Of a DNA stretch of 24,114 nucleotides, positions 15,745-22,900 are shown piece by piece; position 1 is the first letter of the stretch, and every line of letters begins with the position of its first letter. Both the position numbers and the translations under genes were made by a program. The notes beneath the pieces were generated by a model, which was not told the origin of the DNA, searched no databases, and saw only the letters and a program-made list of their open reading frames with translations. This DNA comes from an uncultured Collinsella sp. Lineage in GTDB: Bacteria > Actinomycetota > Coriobacteriia > Coriobacteriales > Coriobacteriaceae. The stretch spans positions 1-24,114 of the forward strand of contig CATYZI010000032.1 of assembly GCA_958415625.1 (NCBI GenBank), read 5' to 3'.

Positions 15745-16566
15745 ATGCTCAACGACTTCTACCATATGCTTGATCCCGTCGCGATTTCGGCGGGGCCCAT
15801 CACGATTTACTGGTATGGTCTGGCCTATGTGGTCGGTGCCCTGCTCACGGCGGTCGTCATGTACCGCACGCAGCGTCGCTGGGGCTTTAACATCACGATT
15901 GACGACCTGACGAGTGTCGTGGTCGGCGTGGTCTTTGGCCTTATCATCGGCGCCCGTCTGTTCTACGTCATTTTCTACGGCGACGGCTACTACTGGGCGC
16001 ATCTGCTCGAGATCTTTGCCACCAACGAGGGCGGCATGAGCTTCCATGGCGGTTTGGTGGGCGGCATTATCGGCGGCATCATCGTGTGCCGCATGTATAA
16101 ACTCGACGCATGGACTTTGGCAGACCTTGCCGTCATAGGCGCGCCGCTGGCCTTGTGCCTGGGCCGTTGTGCCAACTTTGTCAACGGTGAGCTGTGGGGC
16201 AAGCCGACCGATCTGCCCTGGGGCGTGGTCTTCGGTGGCACCGCGGGCGATATGCCGCGTCATCCCTCCCAGCTCTACGAGGCATTTCTTGAGGGCATTG
16301 TGCTCTTTTGCATTCTGCAGGTGCTCAGCCGCAAAAAGCCGCTGCTGCCCCAGGGCACGTTTATGGGCGTGTTTGTGATGGGTTACGGCATCGTCCGCTT
16401 CCTCGTCGAGTTCGTGCGCGTGCCCGACGCCCAGCTTGGCTATCTGCTGGGCGGCGTCATCACGATGGGTCAGCTGCTGAGCCTGCCGCTCGTAATCGCG
16501 GGCCTGGCGCTCATCATCTTTGCCCGTCGCCGCAACCGTCCCCAGCGCATCTACCTCGACGCCTAA
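15745..16566 (+). CDS. lgt: Prolipoprotein diacylglyceryl transferase
   Basis: A 273-residue membrane enzyme that moves a diacylglyceryl group from phosphatidylglycerol to the lipobox cysteine of prolipoproteins, the first step of lipoprotein maturation. It has about seven membrane helices. Visible motifs are FHGGLVGG with H101 (the position of the essential histidine of the E. coli enzyme), and the Lgt signature GRCANFVNGELWG beginning at G140. The ATG at 15745 is chosen over an in-frame ATG at 15685, since TAGGAGGG lies 5 nt upstream and the extra 20 residues are encoded by a terminator-like hairpin. A GGGGACAG-type hairpin follows 10 nt after the stop. Confidence 0.96.
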   Translation: MLNDFYHMLDPVAISAGPITIYWYGLAYVVGALLTAVVMYRTQRRWGFNITIDDLTSVVVGVVFGLIIGARLFYVIFYGDGYYWAHLLEIFATNEGGMSFHGGLVGGIIGGIIVCRMYKLDAWTLADLAVIGAPLALCLGRCANFVNGELWGKPTDLPWGVVFGGTAGDMPRHPSQLYEAFLEGIVLFCILQVLSRKKPLLPQGTFMGVFVMGYGIVRFLVEFVRVPDAQLGYLLGGVITMGQLLSLPLVIAGLALIIFARRRNRPQRIYLDA

Positions 16567-16575
16567 CCACCACAT

Positions 16576-16613
16576 ACCACCACAAAGGGGACAGACACCT
16601 TTGTGGTGGTTTT
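16576..16613 (+). repeat. GGGGACAG-loop hairpin, copy a (after lgt)
   Basis: Arms ACCACCACAAA (16576-16586) and TTTGTGGTGGT (16600-16610) pair perfectly around the 13-nt loop GGGGACAGACACC; GG/CC at the loop ends can add two more pairs. T's at 16610-16613 allow weak termination of lgt. Confidence 0.75.
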
Positions 16614-16632
16614 ACCGGGCAACGATGACAGA

Positions 16633-16692
16633 ACCGTAACGTTTCCCCAGATAAAACCTGCCAAAATAAACCTGTCCCTTTTTGGCAGGTTT
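16633..16692 (-). repeat. GGGGACAG-loop hairpin with conserved tail, copy b
   Basis: Read on the minus strand, arms AAACCTGCCAAAA (16680-16692) and TTTTGGCAGGTTT (16654-16666) enclose the 13-nt loop AGGGACAGGTTTA. The tail TATCTGGGGAAACGTTACGG (16634-16653) closely matches that of the copy at 21519-21580. It lies just upstream of the DUF6020 gene. Confidence 0.8.
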
Positions 16693-16711
16693 CTAGAAAG
16701 GCTTTCGGACT

Positions 16712-18895
16712 GTGAAGGATTCCGATCTCTCCACAACGGCTGCGCGCGACGCGGCCCGCATCGTCTGGTTTAAGCGCTACCCCGCCAAGCAGACGCTCGC
16801 CGCATTTTTGCTCGCGCTGTTGGCGACCACGGCGTTTTCCATCGATCCCGCCCCGGTGTCGAGCAACGCAGTCTTGGCGATTGACCCCAAAGCCTCGGGC
16901 ATGCTGTACGTGTGCTACGAGGTGCTCCTCTCGTTTGCCGGCCATACCGACGCGGTCATGCTGCTTGCGCTTGCCTGCCTGCTCACGCTGCCGTTTCGCT
17001 ACGTATTCTTTGGCCGTGGCGACACCTGGCGCCCATCGATTATTCTGCCGTCGCTGTTTTTCGCCATCTGCATGGTGTTCGGCCGCAGCTACGACCTCGC
17101 CGACTCGGCCGAGATTGTTCTTGGCGACAAGGCCCGCATCATCTGCGCCTGGATTGGCGGCGCGGGCTGGATGCTCCTAGCGATCGTGGCCTTCTACCTT
17201 GCCTTTGAGTGCCTGGATTGGCTGAGCTCTCGGCGCATCCCGTTTTCCGAGGCGCACTTTGGCCGCATATGGCGTGTGGCTCACGCCGTGCTCTCGGTCC
17301 ATCCCTTTGCCGGGCCCTTCCTGGTGCTTATGATCGCCTGGGCGCCCACGCTCATCGCTTCGCTGCCCGGCCTTTTTATGGGAGATACGGGTGCGCAGAT
17401 TCGCCAGTGGTTCAACTATCCCAACGGCACGAGCGACTACCTGCGCCTACTCAACCCCAACGTGCTGCTCAACGGGCATCATCCCGTAGTGCACACGGCC
17501 ATTATCGGCTCGTGCGTTCAACTGGGGCTTTCGCTGTTCAACAGCGCTAACGCGGGCCTCATCATCTATACCTGCGCTCAATTTGTCATCACGGCTGCCT
17601 GCATGGCCTATTCCATTTCGTCGCTGCGCAAACTGGGCGTGAGCCTGCCGGTTCGCGGTGCGATCCTGCTGTTCTTTGCGTTTATGCCGATGTTCTCTAA
17701 CTACGCGGCGTTGCTCACCAAAGACGTGCTCTTTGCCGACGCGTTTTTGGTGCTGCTGGTACAGACCGTCAAGTTCGTGGCATGTGGCTTGCCCCGTCGT
17801 GATGCCAATGCCGAGCGTGCGGGCGAACAGAGGCCCGTGCTCTTTGCGCGCCATGACTGGCTGCTGCTCGCTCTGGGTGCCATGGGTTCCACGTTTCTGC
17901 GCAACGGCGGCCTGGTGTTTCCCCTGGCGGCATGCGTAATCGCGGCGGCGTTTTGCGCATGGGACGCGCATGTGGCTCGTCGTGCAGTCAAGCAGGCCGG
18001 TGCTGCGCCTTCGGGCGCCATCTCGCGTTTCCGCTGGGTGGGAGTTCTTGCGGTGCTTGGACTCTGCCTTGCCTCTAATATGTACTTCACCAAGGTCTTT
18101 ATGCCGGCGCACGACATTACGCCTGGTTCCAAGCGCGAAATCCTCTCGATTCCGTTCCAGCAGACGGCTCGTTTCGTCCAAAAGCACGACGGCCTCAACT
18201 CGGGTGTCAACCCTACGGTTAAGGAGGACGGCACTATCGTGGAGGCTCCTTGCGACGGCTTGGTGACCGACGATGAGCGTGCCGTGATCGACCGTGTGCT
18301 CAAGTACGACAATCTGGGCCGCCGCTACAACCCGGATAAGTCGGACGCCGTCAAAAATTGCTTTAACGAGTACGCCTCGCAGGAGGACATCAAGGCCTAT
18401 TTTGAGGTCTGGGCGCAGATGCTCAAAAAGGATCCCGAGTGCTATATCTCGGCGCTCATCAATAACTACTATGGGTACTTCTATCCGAGCGCTCGCGATG
18501 CCTGGGTCTACAGCACGGCGCGCAGTGCCGAGATTATGGCGAAGCCCGATAACCTCAAGTACTTCGACTTCCATCCGGTCGATAGCAAGGTCGTGCGCTG
18601 GTGTGACCACCTGATCAACCTGTATCGCGTGGCAGTACAACGCATCCCGTTTATCTCGCTCACCATGAGCTCGGCCACCTACGTGTGGATCATGATCGCC
18701 GTGGTGGTCTATCTGCTACGTCGTCATTCGTGGCGCGGGCTGGCCATTTGGGTGCCGCTTTTGGGCGTGCTCGCCGTGTGCCTGATCGGCCCCTGCAACG
18801 GCTCGACCTACATGCGCTACCTGTATCCGGTCATCGCCTGCATGCCCTTTGCCATCGGCGCCACCATCACCCGCAGCGACCTCCTCTGGTCCTAA
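16712..18895 (+). CDS. DUF6020-family polytopic membrane protein (possible GT-C glycosyltransferase-like)
   Basis: A 727-residue membrane protein with roughly 12-14 hydrophobic segments. After the fourth or so comes PGLFMGDTGAQIRQWFNY and, shortly after, LLNGHHPVVHTAIIG, a loop pattern with an Asp and paired His/Pro that is typical of DUF6020 and recalls the first outside loop of GT-C transferases and O-antigen/teichoic acid modifying proteins. Residues about 470-620 form one large soluble loop between helices, followed by three terminal helices. Enzyme activity is not established for the family. The start is GTG at 16712; AGAAAGG ends about 10 nt upstream, so initiation may be modest. It lies downstream of lgt, separated by two hairpin repeats, so probably has its own transcript. 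Confidence 0.75.
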   Translation: MKDSDLSTTAARDAARIVWFKRYPAKQTLAAFLLALLATTAFSIDPAPVSSNAVLAIDPKASGMLYVCYEVLLSFAGHTDAVMLLALACLLTLPFRYVFFGRGDTWRPSIILPSLFFAICMVFGRSYDLADSAEIVLGDKARIICAWIGGAGWMLLAIVAFYLAFECLDWLSSRRIPFSEAHFGRIWRVAHAVLSVHPFAGPFLVLMIAWAPTLIASLPGLFMGDTGAQIRQWFNYPNGTSDYLRLLNPNVLLNGHHPVVHTAIIGSCVQLGLSLFNSANAGLIIYTCAQFVITAACMAYSISSLRKLGVSLPVRGAILLFFAFMPMFSNYAALLTKDVLFADAFLVLLVQTVKFVACGLPRRDANAERAGEQRPVLFARHDWLLLALGAMGSTFLRNGGLVFPLAACVIAAAFCAWDAHVARRAVKQAGAAPSGAISRFRWVGVLAVLGLCLASNMYFTKVFMPAHDITPGSKREILSIPFQQTARFVQKHDGLNSGVNPTVKEDGTIVEAPCDGLVTDDERAVIDRVLKYDNLGRRYNPDKSDAVKNCFNEYASQEDIKAYFEVWAQMLKKDPECYISALINNYYGYFYPSARDAWVYSTARSAEIMAKPDNLKYFDFHPVDSKVVRWCDHLINLYRVAVQRIPFISLTMSSATYVWIMIAVVVYLLRRHSWRGLAIWVPLLGVLAVCLIGPCNGSTYMRYLYPVIACMPFAIGATITRSDLLWS

Positions 18896-18896
18896 C

Positions 18897-18946
18897 TTGG
18901 TGCAAAGGGGGCAGGTTACTTTGCACCAACCCCTTGCACCAAGGGG
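18897..18946 (+). repeat. GGGGACAG-loop hairpin, copy d, plus adjoining small hairpin
   Basis: Starting 1 nt after the DUF6020 stop, arms TTGGTGCAAA (18897-18906) and TTTGCACCAA (18920-18929) enclose the 13-nt loop GGGGGCAGGTTAC. A second hairpin with arms CCCCTTG (18930-18936) and CAAGGGG (18940-18946) follows directly and repeats TTGCACCAA, so the two structures can compete. There is no T-run. Confidence 0.7.
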
Positions 18947-19073
18947 CTGTATCATCACGACGCCTTCATTTTGGGGTTTATCTCGCAGGCCAGTAGGTAT
19001 ATCATAACGACGTTTGTTTATATTGCCCGAGCATCTGCGCTGGGCTTTAGGTCGAAACCGATAGGAGACACGT

Positions 19074-19880
19074 ATGTCCGGACACTCTAAGTGGGCCACA
19101 ACCAAGCATCGTAAGGGCGCGCAGGACGCTAAGCGTTCCGCCCTCTTCTCCAAGCTCAGCCGCAACATCACCGTTGCTGCCCGTCTCGGCGGTGACCCGC
19201 TGCCCGAGAACAACGCCAGCCTCGCCGCTGCCGTTGCCAAGGCCAAGGCTCAGTCCATGCCTAAGGACAAGATCAAGTCCGCTATCGACAAGGCTTTTGG
19301 TTCGGGTGCCGACGCCGCCGTCTACGAGAACATCGTGTACGAGGGCTACGGTCCCGCCGGTGTCGCCGTCTACGTCGACTGCCTGACCGACAACCGCAAT
19401 CGTACCGCCGCTGATGTCCGTTCCGCCTTCTCCCACGCTGGTGGCAACCTGGGCACCTCCGGCTCCGTCGCCTTCCAGTTTGAGCGCAAGGGCCAGATTG
19501 TCGTCGCCAAGGAGATCCTGGACGAGAACGCCAAGAAGGAGACCATGATCGCCAACGGTGCTGCCGGTGACGAGGATGAGTTTATGATGGCCATCGCCGA
19601 GGCCGGTGGCGAGGACTACGAGGATGCCGGCGAGGAGTGGATCGTCTGGACTGCTGCCAACGAGGTCATGGCTGTCTCCAAGGCGCTCGAGGAGCAGGGT
19701 GTCCAGGTCAAGGGCTCCGAGACCACCATGGTCCCGACCACCCCGACCGAGGTTTCCGGCGCCGACGCCAAGAAGGTCCAGCGCCTCATCGACCGTCTTG
19801 AGGAGCTCGACGACGTCCAGGACGTCTACAGCACCATGGACATGACCGACGAGGTCATCGCTGCCCTCGAGGGGGAGTAG
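19074..19880 (+). CDS. YebC/PmpR (TACO1) family protein
   Basis: A 268-residue cytoplasmic protein of the YebC family. The N-terminus MSGHSKWATTKHRKGAQDAK is the family hallmark (usually GHSKWanIkhrK), followed by the typical VYVDCLTDNRNRT and the SVAFQFERKG segment. Members were described as DNA-binding regulators, and more recently as translation factors that help ribosomes through proline runs; which applies here is not shown. It is some 20 residues longer than usual, mostly in the acidic stretch GDEDEF...GGEDYEDAGEE (about 165-190). ATG at 19074 follows ATAGGAGA. It is not followed by ruvC/ruvAB, unlike in many bacteria. Codon choice is strongly biased, suggesting high expression. Confidence 0.93.
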   Translation: MSGHSKWATTKHRKGAQDAKRSALFSKLSRNITVAARLGGDPLPENNASLAAAVAKAKAQSMPKDKIKSAIDKAFGSGADAAVYENIVYEGYGPAGVAVYVDCLTDNRNRTAADVRSAFSHAGGNLGTSGSVAFQFERKGQIVVAKEILDENAKKETMIANGAAGDEDEFMMAIAEAGGEDYEDAGEEWIVWTAANEVMAVSKALEEQGVQVKGSETTMVPTTPTEVSGADAKKVQRLIDRLEELDDVQDVYSTMDMTDEVIAALEGE

Positions 19881-19949
19881 CGCCAGCACGGATTGAGCCG
19901 TGCATATCTGGGCATAATGAAGCGAGCATGCAAGCCTCGTGGAATAGAT

Positions 19950-19991
19950 GAGCCGGATCCGCGTGCGTAGAGCACCGGACCCGGCTCTTTT
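19950..19991 (+). terminator. Rho-independent terminator of the YebC gene
   Basis: Arms GAGCCGGATCCG (19950-19961) and CGGACCCGGCTC (19976-19987) pair at 11 of 12 positions around a 14-nt loop and are followed by TTTT. Confidence 0.82.
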
Positions 19992-19996
19992 ATAAT
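19991..19996 (+). promoter_or_regulatory. Candidate -10 box of the envelope-stress operon
   Basis: A perfect TATAAT begins in the T-run of the preceding terminator, 51 bp before the AmaP-like start. The -35 position falls inside the hairpin (TAGAGC, 19968-19973) and matches poorly, so a regulator or alternative sigma factor may be involved. Confidence 0.4.
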
Positions 19997-20046
19997 GATG
20001 CGAATCGTTTTGCATTCTGTGGACCGAGACCCGAAAGGAGCGCCGC

Positions 20047-20592
20047 ATGCGCGTGCTCAAACGAGCCCTAGCAATCGTGTACCTTGCCGCCGCCATCGTG
20101 GCGCTGGGCACGCTTGTCTGCCAGTTTTGGGGGCCGTATACGTATCGCTTTATGCTGCTGATGCGCGACCCCATGCCGCGCATCGTCGTCACGGCGTGCG
20201 CCGGTGTCGTGGCGCTTGGCGTACTGCTGAGCTTTTTCCGTCTGATGTTCGCGCGTCGCGAGCCGTCCTGCGTGCATCCGGCGGGGGAGCGCAATATCGA
20301 GGTCACGCTCGCAGCGCTTTCCTCGTGCGCCCGTGCCGCGGCGGAGTGCGATGATCGCGTGATGGTTGAGCATATCGAGGCGCGCGTTCAAGGCTCCGAC
20401 GAATCGCACGTTCGTTTTAAGGTCGAGGCCATCGCGCTCGATGATAAGGACGTTGCCGCTCTTGCCACCTCGATGCAGCAGCGCATCGAGAAGGCCTGTG
20501 ACACCATGCTCGGTACGCCGGGCACGACCGCGCGCGTCCGTTTTTTGCCGTCCAAGACTACCGTCCAGACCGTGGAGGTTTCCGGTGAGTGA
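20047..20592 (+). CDS. AmaP-like alkaline-shock membrane anchor protein
   Basis: A 181-residue protein with two N-terminal membrane helices (about 8-30 and 45-67) and a soluble C-terminal half rich in Arg and Ala. This layout, and its place before a DUF2273 and an Asp23 gene, match AmaP, the anchor that holds Asp23 at the membrane in Staphylococcus. Sequence similarity itself is weak and the call rests largely on context. ATG at 20047 follows AAAGGAG. Its last 8 nt overlap the next gene, so the two are translationally coupled. Role: probably envelope stress response. Confidence 0.7.
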   Translation: MRVLKRALAIVYLAAAIVALGTLVCQFWGPYTYRFMLLMRDPMPRIVVTACAGVVALGVLLSFFRLMFARREPSCVHPAGERNIEVTLAALSSCARAAAECDDRVMVEHIEARVQGSDESHVRFKVEAIALDDKDVAALATSMQQRIEKACDTMLGTPGTTARVRFLPSKTTVQTVEVSGE

Positions 20593-20962
20593 TACCAACC
20601 AAGACAAGACCGCCCGCACGCCGCGCCTGACGATCGATCAGAACGCTATGCCGGCGAGCGAACCTGTTGACTCCAAAGCGGAGGCAACCGAGTTACAAGA
20701 CGCGGCAGCCGCAGATTTTGACGAGGCTATGGGTCTCATCAAGGGTACGGGCGCTGCCATCTGGAGCTATGCTGTGCGTCATCCCAACACCACGCTCGGC
20801 GCCGTCGCCGGCTTTATCCTCGCCGTGTTGGTGCTCACGTTGGGCCTGTGGGACACGCTCGTCATTGCATTCTTCGTGCTGATCGGCGCTGTGATCGGCC
20901 AAATTCGCGACGGCGAGAACGGGATCGTCAACTTCTTCGGCCGTCTGTTTAGCGGCCGCTAA
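20585..20962 (+). CDS. DUF2273-family small membrane protein with N-terminal cytoplasmic extension
   Basis: A 125-residue protein starting at GTG 20585, inside the end of the AmaP-like gene; GGAGG at 20574-20578 lies 6 nt upstream. Residues 1-55 are polar and acidic, not found in typical 60-residue DUF2273 proteins. The C-terminal part is the DUF2273 pattern: HPNTTLGAVAGFILAVLVL, two membrane helices, then IGQIRDGENGIVNFFGRLF. DUF2273 genes regularly sit beside Asp23 and AmaP genes. It likely helps anchor Asp23 at the membrane; a longer upstream frame exists but is antisense of nothing and simply overlaps the AmaP-like gene. Confidence 0.82.
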   Translation: MSDTNQDKTARTPRLTIDQNAMPASEPVDSKAEATELQDAAAADFDEAMGLIKGTGAAIWSYAVRHPNTTLGAVAGFILAVLVLTLGLWDTLVIAFFVLIGAVIGQIRDGENGIVNFFGRLFSGR

Positions 20963-21006
20963 TATGTATTCGACTGTCGCATCCGCGGCAGGCATAAGGA
21001 GGAACC

Positions 21007-21522
21007 ATGGCTTTTAATACGAAGGTCGATGTGGCCGATACCGAGCTCGAGGAGAACGAGGCGGTCGTCGCCGAAGCCGAGGATGTGACGCTCGAGGATG
21101 AAGCGCTCGTCGAGGCCGAGTCCGATGTGGATGAGGATGACGAGGAAGCGGACGAGTCCGAGGACTCGCTGACCTATTCCAACGGCGTGATCGAGAAGAT
21201 CGTTGCCATGGCCACCCGCGAGGTTCCGCACGTTCTGGGCATGAAGGGTAACCTCATGCACTTTGTGCAGGAGCAGTTTGGTGCTGAGAATCTGACCAAG
21301 GGCGTGACGGTCGAGGTCACCGATGACAATCGCGTGGTCGTCAACATCTCGGTCATCATCGAGTACGGCGCCTATGCGCCTGCGATCTTTGACGACGTTA
21401 AGGCGCGCGTCACCGAGCGCCTTGCCGCGATGACCGGCCTTGAGGTGGCGGGCGTCAACCTGCGCATCGAGGATGTCATCACCCCCGAGGAGTACGAGCA
21501 TCGCACCAGCCAGCACGAATAA
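21007..21522 (+). CDS. Asp23/Gls24-family envelope stress response protein
   Basis: A 171-residue soluble protein. Residues 1-57 are an unusually acidic extension (many Glu/Asp, including DVDEDDEEADESED), not part of the family domain. The Asp23 domain runs from about 58: YSNGVIEKIVAMATREVPHV, then VTVEVTDDNRVVVNISVIIEYG and VNLRIEDVIT near the end. Family members coat the inner face of the membrane and are induced by alkaline or cell-wall stress. ATG at 21007 has AAGGAGG 5 nt upstream. It is the last gene of the operon that starts at 20047, 44 bp after DUF2273. Its stop codon lies in the left arm of a GGGGACAG hairpin. Confidence 0.92.
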   Translation: MAFNTKVDVADTELEENEAVVAEAEDVTLEDEALVEAESDVDEDDEEADESEDSLTYSNGVIEKIVAMATREVPHVLGMKGNLMHFVQEQFGAENLTKGVTVEVTDDNRVVVNISVIIEYGAYAPAIFDDVKARVTERLAAMTGLEVAGVNLRIEDVITPEEYEHRTSQHE

Positions 21523-21580
21523 CCTTCCAAAAGGGGACAGGTTTGTTTTGGCAGGTTTTATCTGCGAAAACGTTAAACGG
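21519..21580 (+). repeat. GGGGACAG-loop hairpin with conserved tail, copy c (overlaps asp23 stop)
   Basis: Arms AACCTTCCAAAA (21521-21532) and TTTTGGCAGGTT (21546-21557) pair with one mismatch around the 13-nt loop GGGGACAGGTTTG. The tail TTATCTGCGAAAACGTTAAACGG matches that of copy b (read on the minus strand at 16633-16653) at most positions. Confidence 0.8.
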
Positions 21581-21616
21581 CCGACCGCGCAAGCAAAAGC
21601 GTGGCCGGCCGTTTTT
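21575..21616 (+). terminator. Rho-independent terminator of the envelope-stress operon
   Basis: Arms AAACGGCCG (21575-21583) and CGGCCGTTT (21606-21614), with two further GG/CC pairs after one mismatch, followed by a T-run (21612-21616). Its left arm begins in the tail of the hairpin repeat. Confidence 0.78.
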
Positions 21617-21728
21617 GTACGCTCCCGATGTAGCCATACCGCTCGTCTAACTAAGGGTTGCAATCCCCACGTTCCGCGTTACCCTAATGGGCGCATTGTT
21701 TCTAAATTGTTAACGAGGGGTTGCCGTA

Positions 21729-22751
21729 ATGGCCGACGAGCGCGAAACAGAAAGCAAGGCATGGGCAATTGAGGCCGCTGCGGCAGAGGCGGCGTCGCGT
21801 GCTGCCGAGGAGGCGCATCGTCCTCCCGTAGTGCCGATGGAGCGCGTGGTCGATCGCGATGTTATCGAGCGGGGCGAGCGCGCTGGTCGCAAGCGCAGCC
21901 AGGAGCCGGGCTTCCCGCGCTTTTTCGCTGAGCTCAATCTGGGTCTGATCCTCACGGCCTTTGCCATCGTCGCGTTTAAAACCCCTAATCACTTTGCTTT
22001 TGGCGGCACCTCGGGCGTGTCGGTCATTCTGTCCACGCTGTTCCCGACCCTGCCCGTCGGCGTTTTTATGTGGATTATCAATGCGGTCCTGGTCGTTCTG
22101 GGCTTTATCTTTTTGGAGCGCAAGGCAATCCTGTGGAGTGTCTTTGCCTCGTTTGCGCTGTCCGCCTATGTTTCGCTGTTTGAGCTCTTTATTCCGACCG
22201 ATGTCTCGATGACGGGCGATATGTGGCTCGACCTGTGCTTTGCCGTGATTCTGCCGGCGCTCGGCAGCGCCATCGTCTTTGATATTGGTGCTTCGACGGG
22301 CGGCACGGACATCCTCGCCATGATTCTCAAACGCCGCACGACGCTTGAGATCGGCCGTGCGCTGCTGCTGGTCGATATCGGCATCGTGACCATCGCGGCC
22401 TTCTTGTACGGCCCGCGCGTCGGTCTGTATTGCGTGCTCGGCCTGTTTGCCAAGACGCTTGTGGTCGACAAAGCCATCGAGAGCATCCACCTGCGCAAAG
22501 TCTGCACGGTCATTTGCTCCGAGCCCCTTAAGGTCGAGGAGTTTATCGTCAAGCATCTCAACCGTACGGCGACTATCAGCCGCGGCTACGGTGCTTTCTC
22601 GGGCAAGTGCGTGACGGTGATCATGAGCGTGCTAAGCCGTCGCGAGGCCGTGCAACTGCGCCGCTATGCGCGCGAAGTCGATCCGGGTGCCTTTATCACG
22701 ATCGTCGACAGCTCCGAGATCGTCGGCAAGGGTTTCCGCGGAACGAACTAA
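21729..22751 (+). CDS. YitT-family membrane protein (DUF161 + DUF2179)
   Basis: A 340-residue membrane protein. Residues 1-65 are polar and Ala/Glu/Arg-rich, longer than in most YitT proteins. Five or six helices follow, with the family's FGGTSGVSVIL, GSAIVFDIGASTGGTDILA and LLLVDIGIVTIAAFLYG segments. From about 255 comes the soluble DUF2179 domain, VCTVICSEPLKVEEFIVKHL through DPGAFITIVDSSEIVGKGFR, a probable ligand-sensing domain. The transported or sensed compound is not known. ATG at 21729 has GAGGGG about 8 nt upstream. It is separated from the asp23 operon by a terminator, so has its own promoter, not clearly visible (TTGCAA at 21658-21663 is a possible -35). Confidence 0.9.
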   Translation: MADERETESKAWAIEAAAAEAASRAAEEAHRPPVVPMERVVDRDVIERGERAGRKRSQEPGFPRFFAELNLGLILTAFAIVAFKTPNHFAFGGTSGVSVILSTLFPTLPVGVFMWIINAVLVVLGFIFLERKAILWSVFASFALSAYVSLFELFIPTDVSMTGDMWLDLCFAVILPALGSAIVFDIGASTGGTDILAMILKRRTTLEIGRALLLVDIGIVTIAAFLYGPRVGLYCVLGLFAKTLVVDKAIESIHLRKVCTVICSEPLKVEEFIVKHLNRTATISRGYGAFSGKCVTVIMSVLSRREAVQLRRYAREVDPGAFITIVDSSEIVGKGFRGTN

Positions 22752-22809
22752 CGCAGACGTATTCAACGAACCGCCTGCCGGCGCCGTGTACCTTGCAAAT
22801 CGGTCATCT

Positions 22810-22840
22810 TTGAGTATTTGACCCCACATTGGGCAATAAT
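22810..22840 (+). promoter_or_regulatory. Candidate promoter of the zinc-ribbon membrane protein gene
   Basis: TTGAGT (22810-22815) and AATAAT (22835-22840) are 19 nt apart, about 60 bp before the start codon. The spacing is long, so this is a weak call. Confidence 0.3.
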
Positions 22841-22900
22841 GATGCTAAAGACATCGTTTGCGATCCAAGTGATTCGTTCAAGATACGAAGGGATGATTCT

